DNA of 55,213 nt from Nitrospinota bacterium. Lineage in GTDB: Bacteria > Nitrospinota > Nitrospinia > Nitrospinales > VA-1. A model generated the notes under the pieces. That model searched no databases and had not been told where the DNA came from. It worked only from the letters and a program-made list of their open reading frames with translations. A program made the translations under genes and the position numbers. The DNA lies in assembly GCA_009873655.1 (NCBI GenBank), contig WAIB01000015.1, positions 1 through 55,213 on the forward strand, in the 5' to 3' direction. This document shows positions 24,265 through 33,555 of this stretch, in pieces. Every line of letters begins with the position of its first letter. The stretch's first letter is position 1.

Positions 24265-25491
24265 ATGACGGTTTACTATTACAAAGCCACGGACCAAAAC
24301 GGCAAATATGTGGAGGGCGATATAAGTGCGCCCGATTACAAGGGTGCGGTGCAGAAAATTCGAAAGCTGAACTATTTTCCGGTAAAAGTCTCTGAAGGAA
24401 AAAAGTCCTCAAAGCTTTCCCCGGGAATGAGCCTGCCTTTACCAGCCTGGGGTTCCCCCATTCCGACAAAAGACTTAATGACCCTCACCCAGCAACTGGC
24501 CACTCTGGTTGATTCGGGTCTTACTTTGGATGATGCGCTCTCTACCCTGATCAAGCTGGCAGAAACAGTAAAAACCAAAACCATCCTTTCTGAAATTCGA
24601 AAACAGGTGCACGGAGGCAGTTCCTTTGCCGATGCATTGGCCGAGCATCCGAAAGTTTTTTCCAAGTTGTACGTCAATATGATCCGCGCGGGGGAAGCAG
24701 GCGGAATTTTAGGAGAAACCCTTTCAAGGCTCGCCATGTTTATGGAAAAGTCTGTCGAGCTTAAAAACAGTATTCGATCGGCTATGGTTTATCCGGCCAT
24801 CCTTACCTTCGTGGGCGGTACTGCCGTCGTTATCCTCATCACTTTTGTGATACCCCAGTTTTCAAAGCTGTTTGAAGAAATGGGTGCCGCTCTACCTTTA
24901 CCAACTCAAATAATGCTGGGCATTAGCTCGGCAATTATCAACTACTGGCCCGCTTTAATTTTGGGAACCCTGGGTTTCATAAGCGCATTTACTTTTTATA
25001 TTGGAACCCGTAAAGGAAGGCTCAGATGGGATGGAATACTTTTAAAACTGCCTCTCTTTGGTCCGCTGATTCGGAAAATTGAGGTATCCCGTTTCAGCCT
25101 AACCATGGCAACCTTGTTAAAAAGCGGTGTTCCAATACTCCAGGCCATGGGAATTGTCCAGTCCATTTTGATAAACCGGGTCATTGCTGATTCGGTTATA
25201 AATCTCAAACAGGCATTAAAAAGAGGGAAAGGACTGTCCGGCCCCCTTGAAGAAGCGGGGATCTTTCCTCCCATGGCGGTTCACATGATCACGGTGGGAG
25301 AAACTTCCGGGGCACTGGATGAAATGCTCACAAAGGTTTCAAAAACCTATGACAAGGAAGTTGAACAATCCATCAAACAAGTGATTTCACTGATTGAACC
25401 CATGATGATTTTATTAATGGCATTGATCATTGGCTTCATTGTTATATCCATGTTACTTGCCATTTTCAGCGCAAACGATATTTCTTTTTAA
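24265..25491 (+). CDS. gspF: Type II secretion inner-membrane platform protein F
   Basis: A 408-residue polytopic protein with two GspF repeats, each followed by membrane helices (about 172-192, 220-245 and 375-405). Family marks: YYYKATDQNGKYVEGDI at the start, LTQQLATLVDSGLTLDDAL and FADALAEHPKVFSKLYVNMIRAGEAGG, then SRFSLTMATLLKSGVPILQAM in the second repeat. It follows gspE by 36 bases and precedes the major pseudopilin gene. Confidence 0.97.
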   Translation: MTVYYYKATDQNGKYVEGDISAPDYKGAVQKIRKLNYFPVKVSEGKKSSKLSPGMSLPLPAWGSPIPTKDLMTLTQQLATLVDSGLTLDDALSTLIKLAETVKTKTILSEIRKQVHGGSSFADALAEHPKVFSKLYVNMIRAGEAGGILGETLSRLAMFMEKSVELKNSIRSAMVYPAILTFVGGTAVVILITFVIPQFSKLFEEMGAALPLPTQIMLGISSAIINYWPALILGTLGFISAFTFYIGTRKGRLRWDGILLKLPLFGPLIRKIEVSRFSLTMATLLKSGVPILQAMGIVQSILINRVIADSVINLKQALKRGKGLSGPLEEAGIFPPMAVHMITVGETSGALDEMLTKVSKTYDKEVEQSIKQVISLIEPMMILLMALIIGFIVISMLLAIFSANDISF

Positions 25492-25524
25492 CCCAAATCA
25501 ATGTTTCACTAGCAAGGAAAATGT

Positions 25525-25941
25525 ATGAAGGAAAATTTGAATAGAACTCAAAACCTCGGCGAAAAAGGTTTCACGTTGATTGAACTCATGGTGGTCATGG
25601 TTATCATCGGACTGCTGGCGGCCACGGTGGTGCCTAAATTCTTTGGCCAGGTCGACAAAGCAATGCAACAGGACGCCCAGGCGCAAATTGAACTTCTCGG
25701 CCAGGCACTCGATCTCTACCGTCTGGAAAAGCATAAGTACCCGACCAGTGATGAAGGCCTGGAGGCCATCAAACCTTATTTAAAAAAAAACATCCCTAAA
25801 GATCCCTGGGGAAATGACTTCATATACGAATCTCCCGGGAAGGAAGGACGAGGATACGATTTAATTTCTTATGGTGCGGATAATGCGGAAGGAGGAGAAG
25901 GAACTGACCTGGACATCGTCAGTTGGAAAAACTTTGAATAA
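25525..25941 (+). CDS. gspG: Major pseudopilin G
   Basis: The 138-residue main subunit of the T2SS pseudopilus. Short leader ending KG, cleaved before FTLIELMVVMVIIG, with Glu at +5; the C-terminal domain has the calcium-site region YGADNAEGGEGTDLDIVSW. The AAGGAAAATGT site precedes ATG 25525; an out-of-frame ATG sits 4 bases upstream. The leader needs a prepilin peptidase (GspO/PilD) that is not in this window. Confidence 0.97.
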   Translation: MKENLNRTQNLGEKGFTLIELMVVMVIIGLLAATVVPKFFGQVDKAMQQDAQAQIELLGQALDLYRLEKHKYPTSDEGLEAIKPYLKKNIPKDPWGNDFIYESPGKEGRGYDLISYGADNAEGGEGTDLDIVSWKNFE

Positions 25942-26428
25942 CCCGCGCTACCCGGGTAAAAACGGTTTTACCTTATTGGAGCTCGTCCTGGTCCTGTTTT
26001 TGATGGGGCTGATCGCCGGGCTCGTTTTACCCTTTGTTGTCTCAACTCTTGATCGCGTTAAACTTCAGTCAGAGGCCAGGCAAATGGCCTCAGCCCTGCA
26101 GTTTGCGCGGAGTGAAGCGATAACAAGGAAAACATTACTCACATTCAATGCCAACATCGATGAAAATCAATACTGGCTTGCGATCCCAAAAGACAAAGAA
26201 GTCACACAATCGAAAACCCTTGATGAGTCTGTAAAAATCAAAGAATACCAGGGATCAGAAGAAACCCTGTCTGACGGAACTTTTAAAATTAACTTTTATC
26301 CACGCGGAAATTCCAGCGCTGGAACCATTCACCTGCAGTCATCTATCAACGAAAATGAAGCCCCTGTTTATGCAATCACCATTGATCCCATTACAGGAAA
26401 ACCCAGGGTCGAACTCCTGGAAGAATGA
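25934..26428 (+). CDS. gspH: Minor pseudopilin H
   Basis: A 164-residue type IV pilin-like minor pseudopilin. The leader reads MNNPRYPGKNG before FTLLELVLVLFLMG (Glu at +5). I chose TTG 25934, which overlaps the last 8 bases of gspG, because it gives a leader of normal size; starts further upstream in the open frame (ATG 25883 or 25871) would give leaders of 28-32 residues. The exported part is short and beta-rich. Order G-H-I-J-K matches known T2SS operons. Confidence 0.85.
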   Translation: MNNPRYPGKNGFTLLELVLVLFLMGLIAGLVLPFVVSTLDRVKLQSEARQMASALQFARSEAITRKTLLTFNANIDENQYWLAIPKDKEVTQSKTLDESVKIKEYQGSEETLSDGTFKINFYPRGNSSAGTIHLQSSINENEAPVYAITIDPITGKPRVELLEE

Positions 26429-26999
26429 AAAAGGGTTCTCACTGCTTGAAGTCATTGTTGCCCTGGCAATAATGGCAGGCGGTTTTCTTGCGGTGCTCAA
26501 TCTTTTTTCAGGCAGCGTCCGTTCTGTTGATTTTTCCGGTCAGTATCTCAAGGCTATCACCCTTGCAAACTCAAAAATGAACGAGCTTGAAATTGCAAAT
26601 TTCGCAGTGGATGACCAGAGCGGAAGTTTTGAAAACGAAGAAAATTATCGCTGGGAACTGGATATAACCCCCTACGATTCAGAATTGAACGATGAAGAAA
26701 CAAATATTCAACTGCAGAAAGTTTTATTAAAAGTCTTATGGAACGATAGCGGCAATTCCAGAAACATCGAACTGGCCACACTTCGCCTAGAAGGCCAGAC
26801 TCGACCTGTCGCCGATACAAAACTGGAACAATTATTTAAGGGAGGAGCGGGAACCATCAATTCTTCAGGTGGCCAGGATGACACGGGACAATCAGAATCG
26901 TCTGCTTCTTCAACCTCAACAACGAGCTCAAACATAAGTGGTGGCCCCACATCAAATATCAGTGGTTCGGGAACAACAGTAAATATTTCAGGAAACTGA
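26370..26999 (+). CDS. gspI: Minor pseudopilin I
   Basis: Pseudopilin with a cleavage site KG/FSLLEVIVALAIMAGG (Glu at +5) and about 209 residues in total. The start is unclear: in-frame choices are ATG 26355, ATG 26370 and TTG 26382, all inside gspH and none with a good ribosome site, so translation is likely coupled. GspI is normally about 120 residues; this one carries an extra C-terminal tail rich in Ser, Thr and Gly with three NISG repeats, of unknown role. Its TGA overlaps the gspJ ATG. Confidence 0.85.
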   Translation: MQSPLIPLQENPGSNSWKNEKGFSLLEVIVALAIMAGGFLAVLNLFSGSVRSVDFSGQYLKAITLANSKMNELEIANFAVDDQSGSFENEENYRWELDITPYDSELNDEETNIQLQKVLLKVLWNDSGNSRNIELATLRLEGQTRPVADTKLEQLFKGGAGTINSSGGQDDTGQSESSASSTSTTSSNISGGPTSNISGSGTTVNISGN

Positions 27000-27859
27000 T
27001 GAATTTTTATTTAAAACCATTCTCTAAAAATGAATCGGGGTTTACCCTGCTGGAGCTCATCTTGTCTTTGGCTATTGTAGGAATCATTATAGCTCTGGGG
27101 CTTGGAGGTGTTCGACTGGGAGTCACGGCACGCGATGCAGGAGAAAAAAAGGTCGACACCTATCAGCGACTTCGTATCATCACAGAACAACTTACCCAAA
27201 AGCTGCAATCGACCTACCCGGTTTTCGTGACTCAGAAAGACGGGGTTCCCATTTCACAGGGCAATAGAGTAATGGCTTTTGAAGGGAATTCCAACTCCTT
27301 GAGGTTCGTTACTTTTTCCACACCGATCACCGCTGTCGGTCAAGACACATGGACCCATGAAGTCCAGTTTTATCTGGGCAAACATCCGGAAACAGAAAAA
27401 CAGGGCCTCATAATGATGGAAAAAGAAATTTTAAACGGTAATATTTTTTCCCCTATAAACCCCAATGACGACACCACACAATATTTCCTGCTTGCCGAAG
27501 ATGTCACGGAACTGAAGTTAAGGTATTACGAGGTCAAGAAACTGCAAAAACAGGAGGTCGAGGAACTCAATGGACTGACCCATTCCGGACAATGGGTAAA
27601 CAGAGTTTTCATGAATCCCTTCCAGGTCGACCAGAAGCCTCCTTCCAACCCTCTTCTTGCGTTTGAAAAAGCCAATAAGATTTCCCTCCCCCGGGCGGTG
27701 GAAATATCCATAGGAATCACCCCAAAAAGGGATGAAAACAGCGATGAAGACAAAGAAGACCCGGAAACCTTTTTTTCCCCTCCCCTGGTGGTTTTACTGA
27801 ATTCTGGAATGGAAATTGCAGTTCCAGAGAAGAAGGAAGAAGAAAATGAAAAAGCTTAA
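26999..27859 (+). CDS. gspJ: Minor pseudopilin J
   Basis: A 286-residue pseudopilin with leader ending ESG before FTLLELILSLAIVG (Glu at +5) and a large beta-rich domain, as usual for GspJ at the pseudopilus tip. Residues 95-135 (RFVTFSTPITAVGQDTWTHEV) and the C-terminal VEISIGITPKRD strand are typical of the family. The end is highly charged (EKKEEENEKA). The ATG overlaps the gspI stop. Confidence 0.92.
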   Translation: MNFYLKPFSKNESGFTLLELILSLAIVGIIIALGLGGVRLGVTARDAGEKKVDTYQRLRIITEQLTQKLQSTYPVFVTQKDGVPISQGNRVMAFEGNSNSLRFVTFSTPITAVGQDTWTHEVQFYLGKHPETEKQGLIMMEKEILNGNIFSPINPNDDTTQYFLLAEDVTELKLRYYEVKKLQKQEVEELNGLTHSGQWVNRVFMNPFQVDQKPPSNPLLAFEKANKISLPRAVEISIGITPKRDENSDEDKEDPETFFSPPLVVLLNSGMEIAVPEKKEEENEKA

Positions 27860-28856
27860 AAACAACCAAAAAGGCATTGCCCTGATGGCCGTTTTATGGG
27901 TTCTGGTCATCCTGATTGCCTTGGCTACTGAATTTGCTTTTTCCATGAAAATGGAAGTGAATACAACCAGGAACTACAAGGAGGACATGGAAAGCTATTA
28001 TTTATCGAAAGCGGGCTTAAATCTGGCCATGGCAGAGCTTTTCAAGGAAAGCCTTTTCCACTCGATCCATGAAGAACATGGTTTTATTGTCGGCAATGCT
28101 AAACCGGTCAAAAAGGAAACCGACTCTCCCTCTTCCGCAGAAACCGAAAGAGAATCCGGGGGGCCAGAAGAAACAGGTCAAGGTTTTGACATTGTCAATA
28201 GAACCGACATCGAATTGGAGAATGGGACCATCACTTATGAAATTACCGATGAAAACGGAAAAATTTCGATCAATTCGGCGGATAAAAATACCCTGGACAA
28301 ACTTCTTAAATATGCAGGAATCGAAGAAAAAATCGAAAGAAGCACGATATCCGATTCGATTCTTGACTGGATTGATGCCGATAAAAATCACCGGCTCAAC
28401 GGTGCCGAAGATGATTATTACCGAAGGCAAAACCCTCCCTACTTTGCCAAGAATGGGGAAATTGAAACTCTGGACGAGCTTTTGAAAATCCGCGGAATGA
28501 CAAAAGAAATCCTTTACGGATCTGATGATGAAACGGATGAAGAAGAAAAACAGTTTAAGGGAATTGTGAACCTTCTCACAGTCTACAAAATACCCGCCGT
28601 GAATCCCAATACGGCCAGCGAGGAAGTATTGAATATTCTATTCAATCCAGACCAGGTAGAGGAGATTTTGGTGAACAGGTCCCTTAAGGGATATCATTCA
28701 AATTCGCTTTCAAGTGTTTTCAGGATAACCTCGACAGGGAAAATAGCGAATAGCCACACCGAACATACGATAGAGGCCGTTGTGGAAAAAAGTATTACCG
28801 GTGGAGAAGCGCAACTGGTAATTCATTATTGGAATGACAACGTACTGAATTTATGA
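27846..28856 (+). CDS. gspK: Minor pseudopilin K
   Basis: The largest pseudopilin, 336 residues, capping the pseudopilus tip with I and J. Leader KNNQKG before IALMAVLWVLVILIALATEF; Glu at +5 is absent, as normal for GspK. The SAM-like helical domain includes LTVYKIPAVNPNTASEEVL and DSILDWIDADKNHRLNGAEDDYY, which may bind calcium. ATG 27846 has GAAGGAAG upstream and overlaps gspJ by 14 bases. It shares ATGA with gspL. Confidence 0.94.
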   Translation: MKKLKNNQKGIALMAVLWVLVILIALATEFAFSMKMEVNTTRNYKEDMESYYLSKAGLNLAMAELFKESLFHSIHEEHGFIVGNAKPVKKETDSPSSAETERESGGPEETGQGFDIVNRTDIELENGTITYEITDENGKISINSADKNTLDKLLKYAGIEEKIERSTISDSILDWIDADKNHRLNGAEDDYYRRQNPPYFAKNGEIETLDELLKIRGMTKEILYGSDDETDEEEKQFKGIVNLLTVYKIPAVNPNTASEEVLNILFNPDQVEEILVNRSLKGYHSNSLSSVFRITSTGKIANSHTEHTIEAVVEKSITGGEAQLVIHYWNDNVLNL

Positions 28857-30331
28857 AATCTGTATTTTTAGATAAGTCATTGGGTATGGATATCCGCGAG
28901 GATTCCATTACTCTAACCCTCATGGGAAAAAAGCTTCGCATCGCTGAAATCCTGGCCGGGGATTTCATCAAACTGAAACCTCTTACAGGCCAGGACGAAA
29001 AAGCCGAGAAGCATTTTCTAAATGAAGTGAATCGATTCCTGATCGACAATAACTCCTGGCCGGATTCGGTCGTGGTGAGCCTCCCCAGAAGTCTCGTCAT
29101 GTTTAAAACTTTTGAGCTTCCCGCGCCAGACGAGAAGACAGTTCATTCCATGATAGATTTTGAATTGGAACGGCATTTTTCATCGGGCCTGGAAAATTTG
29201 TACTACACCTATCAACTCAATAAAAAACCGGGCAATATATTTCATGTCGCTTCCGCGGCGATCAAAAAAGAAATCGCGGATTATTATCTCGAACTCATTC
29301 ACAAACTGAATTTAAAACCCTCGGTCTTAGATATCTCAACCTTCGCCAACGCCAGCCTGGCAATCCCTCTTGGCGCAAAGGAATCGGGTGTTTCTGCCCT
29401 GGCTGATATAAGCTCAAAGTCTTTGGACATTGTTTTAATCAAAAACGGTATTGTTGAGTTTTCAAGAAGCCTTCCATGGAACATTTTTGAACAGAACAAT
29501 GCTTTTTTCGAAAAAGAAATTAAATCTGAATATATTGAAAAACTTACAAAAACCATATCAAAAAAGATAATAGAAGAATTGGAAAAATCACTTGCTTCGT
29601 GCCAGAAAATAGAAGACAACGAAGCTATTGAACAGATATACATAACAGGAGCCGGCCCCTTCAACCAAAGCGTTGCAAAGCAAATAGAAGGAGAAACTGA
29701 AGTATCAACCATTCTCTTGGACATTCCTGAATCCGTGGATGCATCTCTGCCGGAATCTTTTTCAACAAACCACATGACAACAGCAATGGGTTTGGCCTTG
29801 TCCGGCTTTAAAAACCCCCAGTTTCAAACAAATTTACTTCCCAGGGAATTACGCCCAAAAATAAGAAAATCAAATCCAAAGACATCACTTGCCCTTGCAG
29901 CTGCCGTACTTCTTTGTCTTGGAGGCTGGATTGGAAGTCAGGTTCATTACAACAACAAAACCCTGGTTTCCCTGGAAGGCCAATTAAAAGAAATTAAAGG
30001 AGAAGTTTCAAACCTGGAAAAAATTGACCTTGAATACATTTCGGTCCAGCAATATGTGGACATTCTCAACAACATCGACAAACAATATCCAGCGAAACTT
30101 CCCCTGCTGAACAAGTTGACCCAGTCGCTTCCAAAAGACACATGGCTGACAAACATAAAAATCCAGAAAGGTGAAATGGAAATAAAAGGCTTTTCCCCTT
30201 CAGCATCAAAACTGGTGCCGTTGATAGAAAATTCTCCCCGCTTTAAAAAAACGGGATTCGTCGGCTCAATCATAAGAGAATCTGCAGGAGAAAAATTCAC
30301 GATTCGAGCAAAACTGGAACCCATCTTATGA
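28853..30331 (+). CDS. gspL: Type II secretion protein L (PilM-like plus PilN-like)
   Basis: A 492-residue platform protein. Residues 1-320 form a cytoplasmic actin-like domain of the PilM/GspL kind (LDKSLGMDIREDSITLTLMG at the start; ITGAGPFNQSVAKQIEGE near 265). One membrane helix (about 342-360) leads to a periplasmic coiled coil and ferredoxin-like domain resembling PilN (LTQSLPKDTWLTNIKIQKGEM). The gene matches GspL architecture. It overlaps gspK and gspM by 4 bases each. Confidence 0.92.
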   Translation: MKSVFLDKSLGMDIREDSITLTLMGKKLRIAEILAGDFIKLKPLTGQDEKAEKHFLNEVNRFLIDNNSWPDSVVVSLPRSLVMFKTFELPAPDEKTVHSMIDFELERHFSSGLENLYYTYQLNKKPGNIFHVASAAIKKEIADYYLELIHKLNLKPSVLDISTFANASLAIPLGAKESGVSALADISSKSLDIVLIKNGIVEFSRSLPWNIFEQNNAFFEKEIKSEYIEKLTKTISKKIIEELEKSLASCQKIEDNEAIEQIYITGAGPFNQSVAKQIEGETEVSTILLDIPESVDASLPESFSTNHMTTAMGLALSGFKNPQFQTNLLPRELRPKIRKSNPKTSLALAAAVLLCLGGWIGSQVHYNNKTLVSLEGQLKEIKGEVSNLEKIDLEYISVQQYVDILNNIDKQYPAKLPLLNKLTQSLPKDTWLTNIKIQKGEMEIKGFSPSASKLVPLIENSPRFKKTGFVGSIIRESAGEKFTIRAKLEPIL

Positions 30332-30906
30332 TGTTAAATATTGGACAAAGAGATAAAAAGTTTTTGATAGGCGGAGGAATTTTTGTCACCTGCTACCTGC
30401 TTTTCTTTTTGGTGGCCCAACCCGTTTATGAAAAGCAAATTACCATCAATGGCAAAATTCAGGACAAAATCAATTTCATTGAGAAATACTACGAAGTGCT
30501 CAACCAAGCTTCGTACTACCAGGCAAAAGAAGCAGCAAATAAAAACATCAAGGCAACATTACAAACAAAATTTTTAGCTGAAAAGGAGCCGGGTCTTGCT
30601 GCGGCCGGCCTACAAAAACTTCTACAGGGCTTTTCACAGGGAGCAGTGACCATCGAAAAAACCAGGGTGGAAAAACCCAAATATATAGAAGGGATACTTG
30701 CTATTCCCGTAGAAGTTACCGTTCGCTCCAACTTGAAAAATCTCGCATTATTTTTAATGCGAATTGAAAACCATCAAAAATTTTTAATCGCCGAAGAGTT
30801 TCGATCGCGAAGAACAAATAAACAGGAACCCGAAAACCTACAAACCCGCCTATTGGTAACAGGGTTTATCAAGGAACTGGAACCAAAAAGTGGAACACAA
30901 AAATGA
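30328..30906 (+). CDS. gspM: Type II secretion protein M (PilO-like)
   Basis: A 192-residue protein with one N-terminal membrane helix (about 12-32), a coiled coil, and a small periplasmic alpha/beta domain with IPVEVTVRSNLKNLALFLMRIE, as in GspM/PilO proteins. The partner of GspL in the inner-membrane platform. It overlaps gspL and gspD by 4 bases (ATGA junctions), so the subunits are probably made in fixed ratio. Sequence similarity in this family is weak; position supports the call. Confidence 0.88.
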   Translation: MMLNIGQRDKKFLIGGGIFVTCYLLFFLVAQPVYEKQITINGKIQDKINFIEKYYEVLNQASYYQAKEAANKNIKATLQTKFLAEKEPGLAAAGLQKLLQGFSQGAVTIEKTRVEKPKYIEGILAIPVEVTVRSNLKNLALFLMRIENHQKFLIAEEFRSRRTNKQEPENLQTRLLVTGFIKELEPKSGTQK

Positions 30907-33389
30907 ATAAAAACATTCTCACTGCCATTTTAATATCTTTGTCCCTGGCTTTACCCGGATGCAGTTTTAATAAAAAATCGACTATGGAACGGTTGAAGAA
31001 CAAAACCGACACGGTTGACTCAATGATCCTGCCGGAAAAAAAAGCCTCTTCGGAATCAAAAGCAAAAAGCGCAGAGGTCATAGATAAAAACAAACTCAAA
31101 CAAATTCAACCTCAGCAGGAAATTAAAAAAGTACGTGTAACCGGAGACAATACTCCCCTGCGCAGGGGACCGGGAGACAAATATTTGAAGGTTGGCAATG
31201 CGGATAAGGGAGACGAATTTGAGTTGGTGCGGGTGGAAAGGGGCTTCGATAAAGGACGAACCTGGTATCTGGTCCGAGACAGTCTCGGCAACAAGTTTTT
31301 TATAGCAAAAGATTTGACAGCGGAGATAAAGAAAACCTCCAGAATGGCTAAAGCGGGAATGGGTCCGGACTCCCCAATATCTTCAGATGGATTTAAAAAC
31401 AAAGTTGAAAAAATTGAATTGCAAAAAAAGCAGGACGCCTCTCTGGATAAAATTCAAACCCTGGTAGAAGTTGAACCCAAACTCCCGGAAGAACTCCGAA
31501 AAGCCAAACACATCACCCTGAACTTTGAGGGAACAGAACTGTACGATGTCATCACCACATTCTGCGAACTGCTAAAAATAGATTATGTAATAGAAGGAAG
31601 CGTTGAAGGGAAAGTAACGCTTCAGACTTTCAACAAAATCCCTGTTGAAGATCTGTACTCTGTCCTGGAACAAATCCTGGCGTTGAATAATGTGGCCGTT
31701 GTAAAAAGTGGGAATTTTTATCGTTTTCTGCAAACCCCTGATGCCGCCAAAAAGCCATTGAGCATCCATTATTCCAATGACCCGAATATCCCTGACAAAG
31801 AGCGGATGATCATTCAGATTGTCCCTCTTAAATTCATATCCGTGGAGTCTATGAAAAAAATCATCAGCCCACTGCTAACTGCCAATGCGAGTTTCATTGA
31901 AATTCCCGAGACCAATAATCTGATGATGATAGAAATGGCCTACAACGTCAAACGGATTATAAAAGTAGTTCAGGCCCTGGATATCGATAAGCTGGCTTCG
32001 TCCGATATTCAACTCTACAAATTACGCAATGCAGATTCGGAAACACTGGTTAAGGAACTTGAAGAAATTTTTACATCCATGGGTTACAAGGAAGCCTTGG
32101 GAGATTCACTGTCTTTTCTTTCCCTTTCCAGGCTCAATTCGGTTTTAGTCGTAAATGCATTTGACAAAATCTTACCAACTATAGAATTTTGGGTGAACCG
32201 TCTCGACCAGCCTGTGTCAGAAGGAGAAGTGAGCACTTTCGTCTATTATGTCCAAAACGGGGATGCAAGTGCTTTGGCGGGATTGTTGAGCGGTATTTTC
32301 ACAGGAGAAATAACCTCCGAAGCTAAAGAGGAAAATTCGTCAAAACCTTCTTCTGACAAAGAAACAACAGCAAAAATTTCAGGAGCAGCCACAAAAACAT
32401 CCGCTTCCTCCAGTGAAAACCGTCCCAATCTGGAATTATCTGGTGGCGTCGCTGATGATATTGAAGGGGATCTGACCATAATCCCGGATCCGGATACCAA
32501 TTCACTGATAATTAGAACCAGCCCCAGAAATTACCCGGCCATATTGGCTCTCATAAATAAACTCGACCTCTTCCCCCAACAGGTCTTAATAGAAGTTCTC
32601 ATAGTCGATCTTTCTGTGGACGAATCTACGGATATTGGATTGGATTGGGCTGTTAAAGGTACCGCTGGTTCAACCACGGTTGCCGGAGGGGCGAACAAGG
32701 CTCTGGGTACAGGAGATTCTTTAATCGGCGCGGGTATTGACACCGCCACAGCCTCTTTCTTGCCCGGGGGCAGCTTCTTCATTGGGGACCCGGAAAAAGT
32801 CGTCGCACAGCTGCAAATGTTTGCCTCCGATTCCAAGGCGGATGTTTTGGCAAACCCCATTCTGGTTACGTCAGATAATAAGCCGGCCAACATATCAATA
32901 ACAGATGAAATTCCCATCGCCTCGACCACCCTGACCACCAATACGGTTGAGCCCGTAACCTCAACCACCGTTGAGTTTCGAAGCGTGGGTATCAAACTGG
33001 ATATCACCCCAAAGATCAACTCTGAAAACTTTGTAAATTTAAAAATAAACCAGGAGATATCCGCTCGAGGTGCAGATGTAGGCACGACCCCCTCTTTCAA
33101 TACCCGTCAAGTGAATACGGAAGTCGTTTTGAAAGACAACCAGGTGCTTGTCATGGGCGGGCTTATGCGAACCGACACGACCGATACGACCTCCGGCGTT
33201 CCCTTTTTGAAAGACCTCCCTCTTGTAGGGAAATTATTCGGCACAGAATCGACGACCTTAAAAAAGACCGAACTGATGATTTTCATCACCCCGCACGTCA
33301 TTTCCAACGATGAAGATTCAAAACATGTTACCCGCCAGTTCAAAAAGCGCCTTCGCGGGCTAGGTAAAAACAGGCTTTCAAGGAGCTGA
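30903..33389 (+). CDS. gspD: Type II secretion secretin D, lipoprotein with N-terminal SH3 domain
   Basis: An 828-residue outer-membrane channel protein. Signal peptide with lipobox LPGC (Cys20), so the secretin itself is probably lipidated. Residues about 76-140 form a bacterial SH3-like domain (TPLRRGPGDKYLKV ... TWYLVRD). N0 starts near 200 (ITLNFEGTELYDVITTFCELL), followed by N1-N3 with a Ser/Thr/Lys-rich insert near 475-510, and the secretin core (VLIEVLIVDLSVDESTDIGLDW; VPFLKDLPLVGKLF; ELMIFITPHVI). The last gene of the operon. No separate pilotin GspS is seen; lipidation may replace it. Confidence 0.95.
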   Translation: MNKNILTAILISLSLALPGCSFNKKSTMERLKNKTDTVDSMILPEKKASSESKAKSAEVIDKNKLKQIQPQQEIKKVRVTGDNTPLRRGPGDKYLKVGNADKGDEFELVRVERGFDKGRTWYLVRDSLGNKFFIAKDLTAEIKKTSRMAKAGMGPDSPISSDGFKNKVEKIELQKKQDASLDKIQTLVEVEPKLPEELRKAKHITLNFEGTELYDVITTFCELLKIDYVIEGSVEGKVTLQTFNKIPVEDLYSVLEQILALNNVAVVKSGNFYRFLQTPDAAKKPLSIHYSNDPNIPDKERMIIQIVPLKFISVESMKKIISPLLTANASFIEIPETNNLMMIEMAYNVKRIIKVVQALDIDKLASSDIQLYKLRNADSETLVKELEEIFTSMGYKEALGDSLSFLSLSRLNSVLVVNAFDKILPTIEFWVNRLDQPVSEGEVSTFVYYVQNGDASALAGLLSGIFTGEITSEAKEENSSKPSSDKETTAKISGAATKTSASSSENRPNLELSGGVADDIEGDLTIIPDPDTNSLIIRTSPRNYPAILALINKLDLFPQQVLIEVLIVDLSVDESTDIGLDWAVKGTAGSTTVAGGANKALGTGDSLIGAGIDTATASFLPGGSFFIGDPEKVVAQLQMFASDSKADVLANPILVTSDNKPANISITDEIPIASTTLTTNTVEPVTSTTVEFRSVGIKLDITPKINSENFVNLKINQEISARGADVGTTPSFNTRQVNTEVVLKDNQVLVMGGLMRTDTTDTTSGVPFLKDLPLVGKLFGTESTTLKKTELMIFITPHVISNDEDSKHVTRQFKKRLRGLGKNRLSRS

Positions 33390-33555
33390 TTTTTTCTCCC
33401 TCTCAAACCCCATAAATGGCTTGAATTCAAAGCCGATCTAAAGCATAGTATTGTTTCTTTTAGGATATAATTCCCCATCTTTTGCCTCTCTACGGGATGA
33501 CAGGGTGGACGTCCGGAAACAGACCAGGTATTTTTACGCTTTCATTTGAGTCAAA

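Noticed and set aside
33418-33434. Quasi-palindrome GGC-TTGAATTCAA-A-GCC after gspD as a terminator
   Set aside because: The stem has a bulge and no T-run follows; evidence is too weak to call a terminator.
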